Below, piece by piece: positions 9,578 through 20,240 of a stretch of 64,000 nucleotides of DNA. Positions within the stretch are counted from its first letter, which is position 1, and each line of letters opens with the position of its first letter. Made by a program: the position numbers and the translations under genes. Under the pieces are notes generated by a model. The model saw only the letters and a list, made by a program, of their open reading frames with translations. It made no database searches and was not told where the DNA came from. This DNA is from Mesobacillus jeotgali (GTDB lineage: Bacteria > Bacillota > Bacilli > Bacillales > Cytobacillaceae). The stretch is taken from assembly GCF_900166585.1 (NCBI RefSeq), contig NZ_FVZC01000009.1:806001-870000 (forward strand), written 5' to 3'.

Positions 9578-9735
9578 TTAATGGACATTTCGAAGTGGGT
9601 CAGACGATGAAATGTCTAAGAACCTTGATTTAATGAACATTTTAAAGTGGAGCAGACCGATGAAATATCTAAAAGAACCTGTTTAAAAGACATCTCGATG
9701 TGCAGAAGAAGCTAAAATATGTAAATGCTCCTTTT
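9578..9735 (+). repeat. Decayed tandem repeat, about 3 units of 52-53 bp (array 0)
   Basis: Three degenerate units begin at about 9578, 9630 and 9683 (spacing 52 and 53 bp). Each reads roughly TTAATGGACATTT ... GATGAAATGTCTAAGAACC. The segment GTGGAGCAGACCGATGA of unit 2 aligns with the spacer GCTGGAGCAGGAAGAAGA of the 43.5-kb array, and the period is the same, so this looks like an old member of the same family. Confidence 0.65.
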
Positions 9736-9787
9736 ATTGGACCTTAAAAGAAGTCGTATTTAAGAGGTCCTGAGCAACTGCTCTTAC

Positions 9788-9820
9788 AAAAATAACGCCA
9801 GGAAAAGGCGTTATTTTTGT
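9788..9820 (-). terminator. Terminator of the small minus-strand gene
   Basis: AAAAATAACGCC pairs with GGCGTTATTTTT around a seven-base loop; it overlaps the stop codon of 9811-9960 and would work on both strands. Confidence 0.85.
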
Positions 9821-9960
9821 TTGTCCGCATTCTCCTTTTCAATTCCTTGTTGGAAAATTGACTCGAAAAATTCGTCGGCGGTTTCTAGTGTTCCGCCATG
9901 CAATTGTCCATCAGTGCCTCGCTTATTTTTATCTCCATCAACGGGCTTATGCCTAACCAT
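9811..9960 (-). CDS. Small hydrophilic protein of unknown function
   Basis: 49 codons from ATG 9960, preceded by an AGGGGGTG ribosome site at good spacing and ended inside a strong terminator. The peptide starts MVRHKPVDGDKNKRG, is polar throughout, and has an amphipathic helix candidate (ADEFFESIFQQGIEKE). Size, charge and genome position recall small acid-soluble spore proteins, but no SASP signature is seen. It shares its intergenic block with decayed repeat array 0. Confidence 0.6.
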   Translation of the reverse strand: MVRHKPVDGDKNKRGTDGQLHGGTLETADEFFESIFQQGIEKENADKQK

Positions 9961-10096
9961 GCAGTAAACACCCCCTGAAATTAGACTTTCTCAAATAAGA
10001 CAAAATTAACCGTCCGAGGTCCTTGTGAAACACTGGCAGGACATCGTGAGTCTAATAAAGAATATATATCCATAACAAAGATAAAGGGGATTATGC

Positions 10097-10552
10097 ATGT
10101 ATCAATATTTTAACGGCCTAGTCATTCGAGAAGGCACAGAAGGCGTCCCTGCTGCCCAGGTTGAGAAATTATTTCAAGATGCCGGTTGGGCCAGGAATAC
10201 TCCTGAATGGCAAAAGGAAAAGTATTCGCTAATATTTAAGAATTCAATCTGGGCCTTTACAGTATGGGATAAAACTAAGATGGTCGGCATGGTCAGAGTT
10301 ATATCCGATCAAATTATGGCTGCGAACATTATGGATTTGGCAGTCCGCTCAGAATATAGGGGAAGAGGCATCGGCCAAAAGCTTGTGCAATTATGTGTTC
10401 AGAAACTTCCTCATGGAGACTGGTTTGCCCATACTTCAGCCAACAACTTCAGCTTCTATGATAAATGCGGTTTTGAGGTAAAGGACCTTAGACAAAATGG
10501 GACGTGTGTATATTATGGATATATTCAGGCAAGAAAAGACGGGCATAGATAG
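10097..10552 (+). CDS. GNAT-family N-acetyltransferase
   Basis: 151 residues. Acetyl-CoA-binding motif A is RSEYRGRGIGQKLVQ at about residues 90-104 (R/Q-x-x-G-x-G/A), followed by AHTSANNFSFYDKCGFE. Substrate unknown. RBS AAAGGGGA precedes ATG 10097. The remnant of a DUF2750 gene begins 14 bases after its stop, suggesting the two were once co-transcribed. Confidence 0.85.
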   Translation: MYQYFNGLVIREGTEGVPAAQVEKLFQDAGWARNTPEWQKEKYSLIFKNSIWAFTVWDKTKMVGMVRVISDQIMAANIMDLAVRSEYRGRGIGQKLVQLCVQKLPHGDWFAHTSANNFSFYDKCGFEVKDLRQNGTCVYYGYIQARKDGHR

Positions 10553-10566
10553 GAGAATTAACGGTT

Positions 10567-10927
10567 ATGAATTCAAAAGAATTTGAAGCTGTTATCAGGC
10601 AGCCTGCAGAGGTTAGATATGAATACTTCATAAAAAAAGCAGCAGATTATGAGGAAGTTTGGGGTTTATATCTGGAAGGCTGGGCAACCGCGAAGGATGA
10701 TATGGAGAGGATTTTACTGCCATTGTTCCCTAATGAAAAAATTCGCAGGAGCCTTCGCTAAGAACGAATGGATAGCTTGCATTCCCAAAAGAATTGAGCT
10801 GGAGGATTTCCTTCAAAAATGGTTACCTGGAATGTAGTCTGAAGGAATCATGCCTTCGGTTTTTCCTGTGGACATAGATTCTGCATTGGTTGAAGTCGAT
10901 GATTTACATAAGGATTTACTGGCTTAA
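10567..10927 (+). pseudogene. DUF2750 protein gene, broken by a frameshift and a TAG stop
   Basis: The first 60 codons read as a DUF2750 protein (NSKEFEAVIRQPAEVRYEYF ... WGLYLEGWATAKDD). At 10736-10743 a run of six A replaces an expected five; the family sequence then continues in another frame (FAGAFAKNEWIACIPKRIE ... FLQKWLPGM), meets TAG, and resumes in that same frame (SEGIMPSVFPVDIDSALVE) to TAA at 10925-10927. Two independent lesions make sequencing error unlikely. DUF2750 has no known function. Confidence 0.8.
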
Positions 10928-10959
10928 CTTGAAAATTATTGATTCAATTGATATGTTAA

Positions 10960-10981
10960 ATTATACCCTTTATGGTATAAT
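10960..10981. promoter_or_regulatory. Perfect palindrome upstream of the MFS gene
   Basis: ATTATACC, six-base centre, GGTATAAT. The right arm contains TATAAT (10976-10981), about 37 bp before the MFS start codon, so the palindrome would cover its -10. It could be an operator for a regulator encoded elsewhere. Confidence 0.45.
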
Positions 10982-11017
10982 GAGTTTACCTATAAATAGA
11001 AAGAGAGAGCAAAAAGA

Positions 11018-12310
11018 ATGGCACAACAAAATGATGGAGCAGCGCTTGATAGTCAATCAGAATGGCTGCAAGATTATGTACAGTCACCTGAAAAGCAAAA
11101 GGCATTATATAAGAGAACCTTAATAATTGTTGTCTTATCGCAAATATTCGGGGGTGCGGGTCTTGCAGCGGGGATCACAGTAGGAGCTTTGTTGGCCAAA
11201 GAAATGCTTGGCACTGAAAGTGTGGCCGGACTTCCAACTGCCCTTTTTACTCTAGGGTCAGCAGGAGCGGCCCTTGTCGTCGGGAGGCTTTCCCAACGTT
11301 ATGGCAGGAGAGCTGGTCTGGCATCTGGATTTTTGACGGGTGGAGTTGGCGCCATTGGGGTCATAATTGCCGCAGTTACAAATAATATTTACCTCCTCTT
11401 TACAGCACTATTAATATATGGTGCTGGGAGTGCAACGAATTTGCAGGCTCGATACGCAGGTACTGATCTTGCCAGTTCAAAGCAACGGGCCACAGCAGTC
11501 AGCATCGCCATGGTTTCCACTACATTTGGTGCTGTCGCAGGACCGAATCTTGTAGACGCAATGGGAAGATTTGCACTTTCTGTAGGTGTACCTGCTTTAT
11601 CGGGACCTTTCATATTAGCCGCAGCAGCCTATATTGTAGCCGGCTTGATTCTGTTATTTTTCCTTCGTCCAGATCCGTTTGTTGTTGCAAGGGCAATTGC
11701 CGTGGCGGAACGGAACGCCAAAGTCACCAGCGCTGATTACATCGAAGCACCAGAAGCAACGAATAAACGGGGAATAGCTGTGTCAGCTTTGATCATGGTG
11801 TTGACCCAGATTGTGATGGTAGCGATCATGACTATGACGCCTGTGCATATGGGCAGTCACGGACATGGCTTGAGTGCAGTCGGGATGGTCATCGGCTTCC
11901 ATATCGGTGCCATGTACCTTCCGTCTTTATTAACAGGGGTGCTAGTGGATAAAATCGGCAGAGCGGCAATGGCTGTTGCTTCGGGAGTAACACTGCTGGC
12001 TTCCGGCGTATTGGCTGCTGTTGCACCGGGCGAATCAATGTTTTGGATTACATTAGCTCTCATACTCCTGGGGTTGGGCTGGAATTTTGGGCTGATCAGT
12101 GGAACAGCACTGCTTGTCGATGCAACCAATCCATCAAACCGTGCGAAAATGCAAGGCACCATCGATGTACTGGTTGCGTTGTCCGGTGCGGCAGGCGGGA
12201 TGTTATCAGGCTTGGTTGTCGCTAATTCAAGCTATGCCTTCTTGTCTTTAGGGGGCGGAGCATTATCCCTGTTATTAATCCCATTTGTGATATGGGCGAA
12301 CAGGAAATGA
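11018..12310 (+). CDS. MFS transporter
   Basis: 430 residues with twelve predicted hydrophobic segments and the MFS loop 2-3 motif (RLSQRYGRRAGLASG) plus its echo in the C-terminal half (GVLVDKIGRAAM). The central loop between helices 6 and 7 (PDPFVVARAIAVAERNAK) is hydrophilic. Substrate cannot be read from the sequence; efflux is plausible. RBS AAAGAGAGAG before ATG 11018. Preceded by a perfect palindrome and followed by a terminator, so it is a single-gene unit. Confidence 0.88.
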   Translation: MAQQNDGAALDSQSEWLQDYVQSPEKQKALYKRTLIIVVLSQIFGGAGLAAGITVGALLAKEMLGTESVAGLPTALFTLGSAGAALVVGRLSQRYGRRAGLASGFLTGGVGAIGVIIAAVTNNIYLLFTALLIYGAGSATNLQARYAGTDLASSKQRATAVSIAMVSTTFGAVAGPNLVDAMGRFALSVGVPALSGPFILAAAAYIVAGLILLFFLRPDPFVVARAIAVAERNAKVTSADYIEAPEATNKRGIAVSALIMVLTQIVMVAIMTMTPVHMGSHGHGLSAVGMVIGFHIGAMYLPSLLTGVLVDKIGRAAMAVASGVTLLASGVLAAVAPGESMFWITLALILLGLGWNFGLISGTALLVDATNPSNRAKMQGTIDVLVALSGAAGGMLSGLVVANSSYAFLSLGGGALSLLLIPFVIWANRK

Positions 12311-12311
12311 G

Positions 12312-12338
12312 GAGTCTGGGGTTCCAGGCTCTTTTTTT
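12312..12338 (+). terminator. Terminator after the MFS gene
   Basis: GAGTCTGG and CCAGGCTC around GGTT, then seven T residues. Confidence 0.9.
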
Positions 12339-12605
12339 ATGGCTTTTGTATAAAAGGAATTTATGAAATCTATGTTGAATTATTGTGGGATATAGTTATT
12401 TACAGCCAGGCGCTTGGAATCTCGGATATGAGCTTCGGTCTAGTTGGAAATCTCTACAAAATTTTACTTATTCTCTACGTAAGAACTATATTCTCAACAA
12501 ATTGATGCACAATCTCTACGTTTACCATATATCCGGAAAAACTTTACGGGAAAATCCTGCACATATTCGCATAGTAAATAAAAATTAATTGAAAGAGTGA
12601 TTGAG

Positions 12606-13247
12606 TTGAGGAAATTAATCCTGCTGAGTGATGTAAGCAATAACAATCCCGCTTTGGTTCAAAAAATCAGGAAAGTATTAACTCCCAAACCTTTTAAGCT
12701 TGCTTATGTTCCATCGAGAACAGATAAGCAAAGAAAGTACTTTGAAAAAGGTAAGGATGAGTTAGAAAGGCTTGGTGTAACGGATTTTTTATATTTTGAT
12801 GTAGATCAGGAATTTGATCAATTAAAGTTGGGGGATTTTAAAAAATGTGATGGTATTTTTCTTTCTGGCGGAAATACATACCTGTTTTTGAAGAACCTGC
12901 AGGAACGTAATATATTTAGTCTCATAAGGGAAATGGTTCGGGAAGGGAAACCATTAATTGGTGTAAGTGCTGGAAGCATTATTATGTCCAGCTCTATCAA
13001 AATCGCTGCCTTTCATGATGAAAATGAGGCAGGGCTGGAAAGTCTAGATGGCCTGGAGCTGGTGGATTTTGAATTCATGCCGCATTGGAACAGTTTGGAG
13101 AAGGAACAGGATAAGTTATTGCAATATTCTACGCTCCAGAACGAAAGCATTTATACCTGTAATGATGGGGATGGCATCGTCTTGATTGATGATGACATTG
13201 AATTTTATGGTGATATTCACGAGATACGAAAAGGAAAATTTCTATAA
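12606..13247 (+). CDS. Peptidase S51 (dipeptidase E / cyanophycinase-like)
   Basis: 213 residues in the S51 fold: GIFLSGGNTYLFLKNLQE and the nucleophile elbow GVSAGSIIMS (Ser-nucleophile), then FMPHWNS. Dipeptidase E cleaves Asp-X dipeptides; here the exact substrate is inferred only at family level. No ATG start is available: TTG 12606 is nine bases after GAAAGAG and begins with RKLILLSD, the usual first strand; GTG 12597 is the alternative. Ends in a terminator shared with the receiver gene. Confidence 0.8.
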   Translation: MRKLILLSDVSNNNPALVQKIRKVLTPKPFKLAYVPSRTDKQRKYFEKGKDELERLGVTDFLYFDVDQEFDQLKLGDFKKCDGIFLSGGNTYLFLKNLQERNIFSLIREMVREGKPLIGVSAGSIIMSSSIKIAAFHDENEAGLESLDGLELVDFEFMPHWNSLEKEQDKLLQYSTLQNESIYTCNDGDGIVLIDDDIEFYGDIHEIRKGKFL

Positions 13248-13281
13248 AAAAAGGCATTGTGTTCGGAACAATGCCTTTTCT
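13246..13281. terminator. Bidirectional terminator
   Basis: AAAAGGCATTGT pairs with ACAATGCCTTTT; T-rich on both sides, between converging genes. Confidence 0.9.
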
Positions 13282-13634
13282 TATATCAGTTCTTTTATTT
13301 TTGCAATGACATCCTTTGGGCTGAAAGGCTTTAAAATATACTCGCTGGCTCCTAATTCTTCCCCACGTTTAAGGTCCTGGGCCTCACCTTTAGCCGAAAG
13401 CATAATTACGGGTGTGGTTTTGATTTTCCTGATTTCCTCCAACACTGTAAAGCCGTCTTTTCCAGGCATTAAAATATCAAGAATGATGACATCGAAGGGT
13501 TCCTGTATTGCTTTCTCCAATGCTTCTACGCCATTGTTTGCTACCTCAACCTCAAAAGATTCTCTTTCTAAGTACATCTTTAACAACTGGCTTATTCTTT
13601 GTTCATCTTCTGCAACCAGTACACGCTTTCCCAT
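13281..13634 (-). CDS. Stand-alone response-regulator receiver domain
   Basis: 117 residues, CheY-like only, with no output domain. Acidic pocket Glu9-Asp10, phosphorylation site Asp53 (VIILDILMPGKDG), Ser in MLSAKG and Lys in YILKPFSP are all present, so phosphorylation is expected. Start set at ATG 13634 after CAGGGGG rather than the upstream ATG at 13664. No histidine kinase is nearby. Confidence 0.85.
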   Translation of the reverse strand: MGKRVLVAEDEQRISQLLKMYLERESFEVEVANNGVEALEKAIQEPFDVIILDILMPGKDGFTVLEEIRKIKTTPVIMLSAKGEAQDLKRGEELGASEYILKPFSPKDVIAKIKELI

Positions 13635-13783
13635 GTTTTCCCCCTGAAAAATGTTTCTTAACATAAGTATACACTATTGAGATGGTGTTTTCTAAAGTAG
13701 AAAAGAATTAAATTTCGATTAATTAAAATTGATTTCAAAAAATGAGTGTGCTAATATGTGTCCTATAATATTTTAATTCATAG

Positions 13784-13799
13784 TATACTTATAGGAATT
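13784..13799 (+). promoter_or_regulatory. Possible promoter/CymR site of the yrrT operon
   Basis: TATACT (13784-13789) followed by GGAATT (13794-13799) in an A/T-rich context. In B. subtilis the yrrT operon is repressed by CymR, whose sites include a GGAATT core; that is the only basis for this call. Confidence 0.35.
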
Positions 13800-13824
13800 A
13801 TAATAATTAAAAGCGGGTGAGAAA

Positions 13825-14472
13825 ATGGGAAGAGAATTTATCCCGTTGTTTGATGATTGGGCAGAATTTTATGATGAAACAGTTTCAGGTCATGATGTTG
13901 AGTATAAAGAAGTGTTCGAGGATTATGATAAAATATTACATGCAGTAGCATCTAAGTCAACAGGGACAGTACTGGAGTTTGGAGTCGGAACAGGAAATCT
14001 GACTGAAAAGCTGATTTCTTTAGGAAGAGTGGTCTACGGTGTAGAACCTTCCAAAGTGATGAGGGAGAAAACCAGAGCCAGATTTTTGGATATGCACTTG
14101 TATGATGGGGATTTTATTCATTTCCCTGAATTGCCCCAAAAAGTGGATACGATCGTAAGTACCTATGCTTTTCACCATTTAACAGATGATGAAAAAGATT
14201 CCGCCATCAAGTTATATAGTGAGATATTAGGGAATGATGGAAAGATTGTATTTGCTGATACCGCCTTTTTGGATGAAAAGGATCGTGAGGGGCGACACCG
14301 AATCGTAAAAGAGCAAGGCTTCCTAAATCTCCTTGAAGACCTTCAAAGAGAGTACTATACCACTCTTGAAGTACTGGAACATCTTTTTCGGAAAAACGGT
14401 TTTGAGGTTCGTTTCGAAAAGATGAACCCCTATGTTTGGCTGATGGAGGCTGTTAAAGTAACCAAAAATTAA
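13825..14472 (+). CDS. yrrT: YrrT, class I SAM-dependent methyltransferase
   Basis: 215 residues. SAM-binding motif I is VLEFGVGTGNLT at about residues 48-59, motif II region is YGVEPSKVM, and VSTYAFHHLTDDEK is the post-motif typical of YrrT. Substrate unknown; the gene leads the methionine-to-cysteine operon in Bacillus, so a role in SAM/SAH turnover is inferred. AAAGCGGGTGAG precedes ATG. Next gene 24 bases downstream. Confidence 0.88.
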   Translation: MGREFIPLFDDWAEFYDETVSGHDVEYKEVFEDYDKILHAVASKSTGTVLEFGVGTGNLTEKLISLGRVVYGVEPSKVMREKTRARFLDMHLYDGDFIHFPELPQKVDTIVSTYAFHHLTDDEKDSAIKLYSEILGNDGKIVFADTAFLDEKDREGRHRIVKEQGFLNLLEDLQREYYTTLEVLEHLFRKNGFEVRFEKMNPYVWLMEAVKVTKN

Positions 14473-14496
14473 TCAAAGTATTGGAGAGTTGCAGTA

Positions 14497-15195
14497 ATGA
14501 GAGTTGGAATTATCGGTGCAATGGATGAAGAAGTAGATTTGCTTCGCAGTAAAATGGCAGACAGGGAAGATATCACTCTTGCAGGAAGTGAATTTTACAA
14601 TGGCAAGGTTGATGGCCTGGAAGTAGTATTGCTTAAGTCTGGAATCGGTAAAGTGAATGCCGCTATGGGGACAGCGCTGTTGATTGAAAAGTTCAAGCCT
14701 GATGTCATCATCAATACAGGTTCTGCAGGCGGTTTCCATGAAGAACTGAATGTGGGTGATGTAGTTATTTCGACAGAGGTAAGGCATCATGATGTTGATG
14801 TTACAATCTTTGGCTATGAATATGGGCAGGTTCCTAGAATGCCTGCATATTTTTCACCTGATGCCAACCTTGTAAATGTAGCAGAAAAGAGTGCTGGAAA
14901 AATTAACGACATTCAAGTCGTAAAGGGTCTGATTGCTTCTGGGGACTCCTTCATGAACGACCCAGAGAGAGTAGAATTTATCAGAAGCAAACTGCCTGAT
15001 TTGTATGCTGCTGAAATGGAAGCAGCTGCAATAGCCCAGGTTGCTTATCAATTTGAAGTGCCATTCGTGATTATCAGGTCATTATCAGACATTGCCGGGA
15101 AGGATTCGAATATTTCATTTGACCAATTCCTAGAAACTGCTGCTAAAAATTCCGCAGAACTAATTTTACTAATGTTAGAGGAGCTGAAAAAATAA
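14497..15195 (+). CDS. mtnN: 5'-methylthioadenosine/S-adenosylhomocysteine nucleosidase
   Basis: 232 residues of the purine nucleoside phosphorylase fold: [15 protein letters not shown] with the catalytic acid, [33 protein letters not shown] and SLSDIAGKD with the conserved Asp. It removes adenine from SAH and MTA; from SAH it yields S-ribosylhomocysteine, the LuxS substrate. Its stop overlaps the luxS ATG by one base, so the two are translationally coupled. Confidence 0.95.
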   Translation: MRVGIIGAMDEEVDLLRSKMADREDITLAGSEFYNGKVDGLEVVLLKSGIGKVNAAMGTALLIEKFKPDVIINTGSAGGFHEELNVGDVVISTEVRHHDVDVTIFGYEYGQVPRMPAYFSPDANLVNVAEKSAGKINDIQVVKGLIASGDSFMNDPERVEFIRSKLPDLYAAEMEAAAIAQVAYQFEVPFVIIRSLSDIAGKDSNISFDQFLETAAKNSAELILLMLEELKK

Positions 15196-15662
15196 TGGTA
15201 AAGAAAATGAATGTCGAGAGTTTCAATCTTGATCATACAAAAGTTGCAGCACCATATGTAAGGCTTGCTGGTACGACCCAGGGAGCCAGTGGAGATGTTA
15301 TCCATAAGTATGATATACGCTTCTGCCAGCCAAACAAGGAGCATATGGAAATGCCCGGTCTCCACTCACTTGAGCATTTAATGGCTGAAAATATCCGCAA
15401 CCACCATGACACGGTTGTGGATATAAGCCCAATGGGATGTCAAACAGGATTTTATCTTTCAGTCATCAATCATGATGATTATGACAATATCCTGGATGTG
15501 CTGGAAAAAACATTGAAAGATGTACTTGAAGCCGATGAGGTGCCAGCTTGCAATGAAATCCAGTGCGGCTGGGCAGCCAGCCACAGTTTAGAGGGAGCAA
15601 AGGAAATTGCAGCAAAAATGCTGGAAAAGAAAGATGAGTGGCGCCAGGTTTTTGCTGAATAA
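15195..15662 (+). CDS. luxS: S-ribosylhomocysteine lyase (AI-2 synthase)
   Basis: 155 residues. Metal ligands His57 and His61 in HSLEH, Cys124 in EIQCGW; catalytic Glu60 and Cys82 (PMGCQTG). LuxS splits S-ribosylhomocysteine into homocysteine and DPD, the precursor of autoinducer 2. In B. subtilis luxS lies apart from yrrT-mtnN-mccA-mccB; here it is inside the operon, directly after the enzyme that makes its substrate and before the enzymes that use its product. Confidence 0.97.
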   Translation: MVKKMNVESFNLDHTKVAAPYVRLAGTTQGASGDVIHKYDIRFCQPNKEHMEMPGLHSLEHLMAENIRNHHDTVVDISPMGCQTGFYLSVINHDDYDNILDVLEKTLKDVLEADEVPACNEIQCGWAASHSLEGAKEIAAKMLEKKDEWRQVFAE

Positions 15663-15677
15663 GGAGAGTAATAGGCA

Positions 15678-16601
15678 ATGACGGTTTACCGCAGTATCCA
15701 TGAACTTATTGGAAATACACCGATGATTGAACTAACCAGATTCCATCTTCCACAAGATGTCCGGCTGTTCGCAAAGTTAGAATACTTAAATCCAGGCGGC
15801 AGTATAAAGGACCGGCTTGGCTTAGAATTACTGGATGAAGCATTCCGCTCAGGCAAATTAGCTGAAAACGGCACATTGATTGAACCGACTGCTGGAAATA
15901 CTGGCATAGGAGTTGCACTTGCCGCGATTAATAAAGGCATTGATGTAATCTTTGTTGTACCAGAAAAATTCAGCCTTGAAAAGCAGTCAATCATGAAGGC
16001 GCTGGGAGCAAAAATCATCCATACTCCGACTTCGGAAGGAATGGAGGGAGCCATCCGTAAGACAGAACAATTGCTTATGGATATCCCAAATTCCTATTCC
16101 CCGTCACAATTCTCAAATCCAGCCAACCCTGATACCTACTATAAAACACTAGGGCCAGAGATTTGGGATGACCTGGATGGAGAGATTGATATTTTTGTAG
16201 CTGGTGCTGGTACTGGCGGAACTTTTATGGGTACTGCAAGGTTTTTAAAAGAAAAAAATCCAATGGTAAAGACCGTCATTGTTGAACCAGAAGGATCGAT
16301 TCTTAATGGCGGCGAATCCGGCCCCCATAAAACAGAAGGAATTGGAATGGAATTCCTTCCGCATTACATGGACACTTCTTACTTTGATGGAATCCATACC
16401 GTTTCAGACCAAAATGCATTTGACCGCGTGAAAGAGCTCGCGGCTAAAGAGGGAATACTTGCTGCGAGTTCTTCTGGCGCAGCTCTTCATTCAGCTTTGC
16501 AGGAAGCACAAAAAGCCCCTCCAGGCACAAAAATCGTAACGATCTTCCCTGATGGAAGCGAGCGTTATTTAAGCAAAAAAATATACGAGGGGGGAATTTA
16601 A
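15678..16601 (+). CDS. mccA: MccA, O-acetylserine-dependent cystathionine beta-synthase
   Basis: 307 residues, fold type II PLP enzyme. PLP lysine Lys44 in NPGGSIKDRLG; phosphate-binding loop GTGGTFMGTA; substrate loop EPTAGNTGIG (asparagine loop). In B. subtilis MccA (YrhA) condenses homocysteine with O-acetylserine to cystathionine. Distinguished from CysK by its operon position between luxS and mccB. RBS AAGGAGAG; starts 15 bases after luxS. Confidence 0.92.
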   Translation: MTVYRSIHELIGNTPMIELTRFHLPQDVRLFAKLEYLNPGGSIKDRLGLELLDEAFRSGKLAENGTLIEPTAGNTGIGVALAAINKGIDVIFVVPEKFSLEKQSIMKALGAKIIHTPTSEGMEGAIRKTEQLLMDIPNSYSPSQFSNPANPDTYYKTLGPEIWDDLDGEIDIFVAGAGTGGTFMGTARFLKEKNPMVKTVIVEPEGSILNGGESGPHKTEGIGMEFLPHYMDTSYFDGIHTVSDQNAFDRVKELAAKEGILAASSSGAALHSALQEAQKAPPGTKIVTIFPDGSERYLSKKIYEGGI

Positions 16602-17732
<1,131 letters not shown>

Positions 17733-17854
17733 CTGAAGTAAAGCTTGTCCTAAGAATAGGGGAGAATTCCTTAAAACATTGACGGACTAAAATGTCCGGG
17801 AACAATGAAATAGTGTCCTTCATAAGGGTATGGTGGATAAAGTTACAAAACAGA

Positions 17855-17882
17855 AGCAGGCACCGGGTAACCGGTGCCTGCT
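17855..17882. terminator. Strong hairpin between mccB and pbuX
   Basis: AGCAGGCACCGG pairs perfectly with CCGGTGCCTGCT around GTAA. U-tracts are weak on either side, but its position between converging operons fits a bidirectional terminator. Confidence 0.7.
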
Positions 17883-17904
17883 ATTGATTGCAATAAAATC
17901 ATTC

Positions 17905-20024
<2,120 letters not shown>

Positions 20025-20076
20025 AATATATTATTTAATAGTCATTATAACACCAATTTATTATTCTTCAATAGAA

Positions 20077-20122
20077 AAAACACGAAAGTTATCATTGTTT
20101 GCATAATTAAAGTTCGTGTTTT
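20077..20122 (+). other. Inverted repeat in the leader of the ABC exporter genes
   Basis: AAAACACGAA and TTCGTGTTTT, 10-bp perfect arms 26 bases apart, between the riboswitch and the first exporter gene. There is no T run after the right arm. In B. subtilis bmrCD is controlled by ribosome-mediated attenuation through a leader; this repeat may be part of a comparable control. Confidence 0.4.
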
Positions 20123-20240
20123 GGGTGAAAATGTTGTTGTTTGTTCCATTTTAACCAAATTGCCAATAGAAAAAATCTTCCCCATTTTACAAATATTTGT
20201 TAAACTATTTAAGCATTTAAGGTGTATGGGGGATATATTT

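Noticed and set aside
17779..17830. Single degenerate copy of the hairpin repeat after mccB
   Set aside because: GACGGAC...TGTCCG and GTGTCC are present but spacing (27 bp) does not fit the 52/53-bp period.
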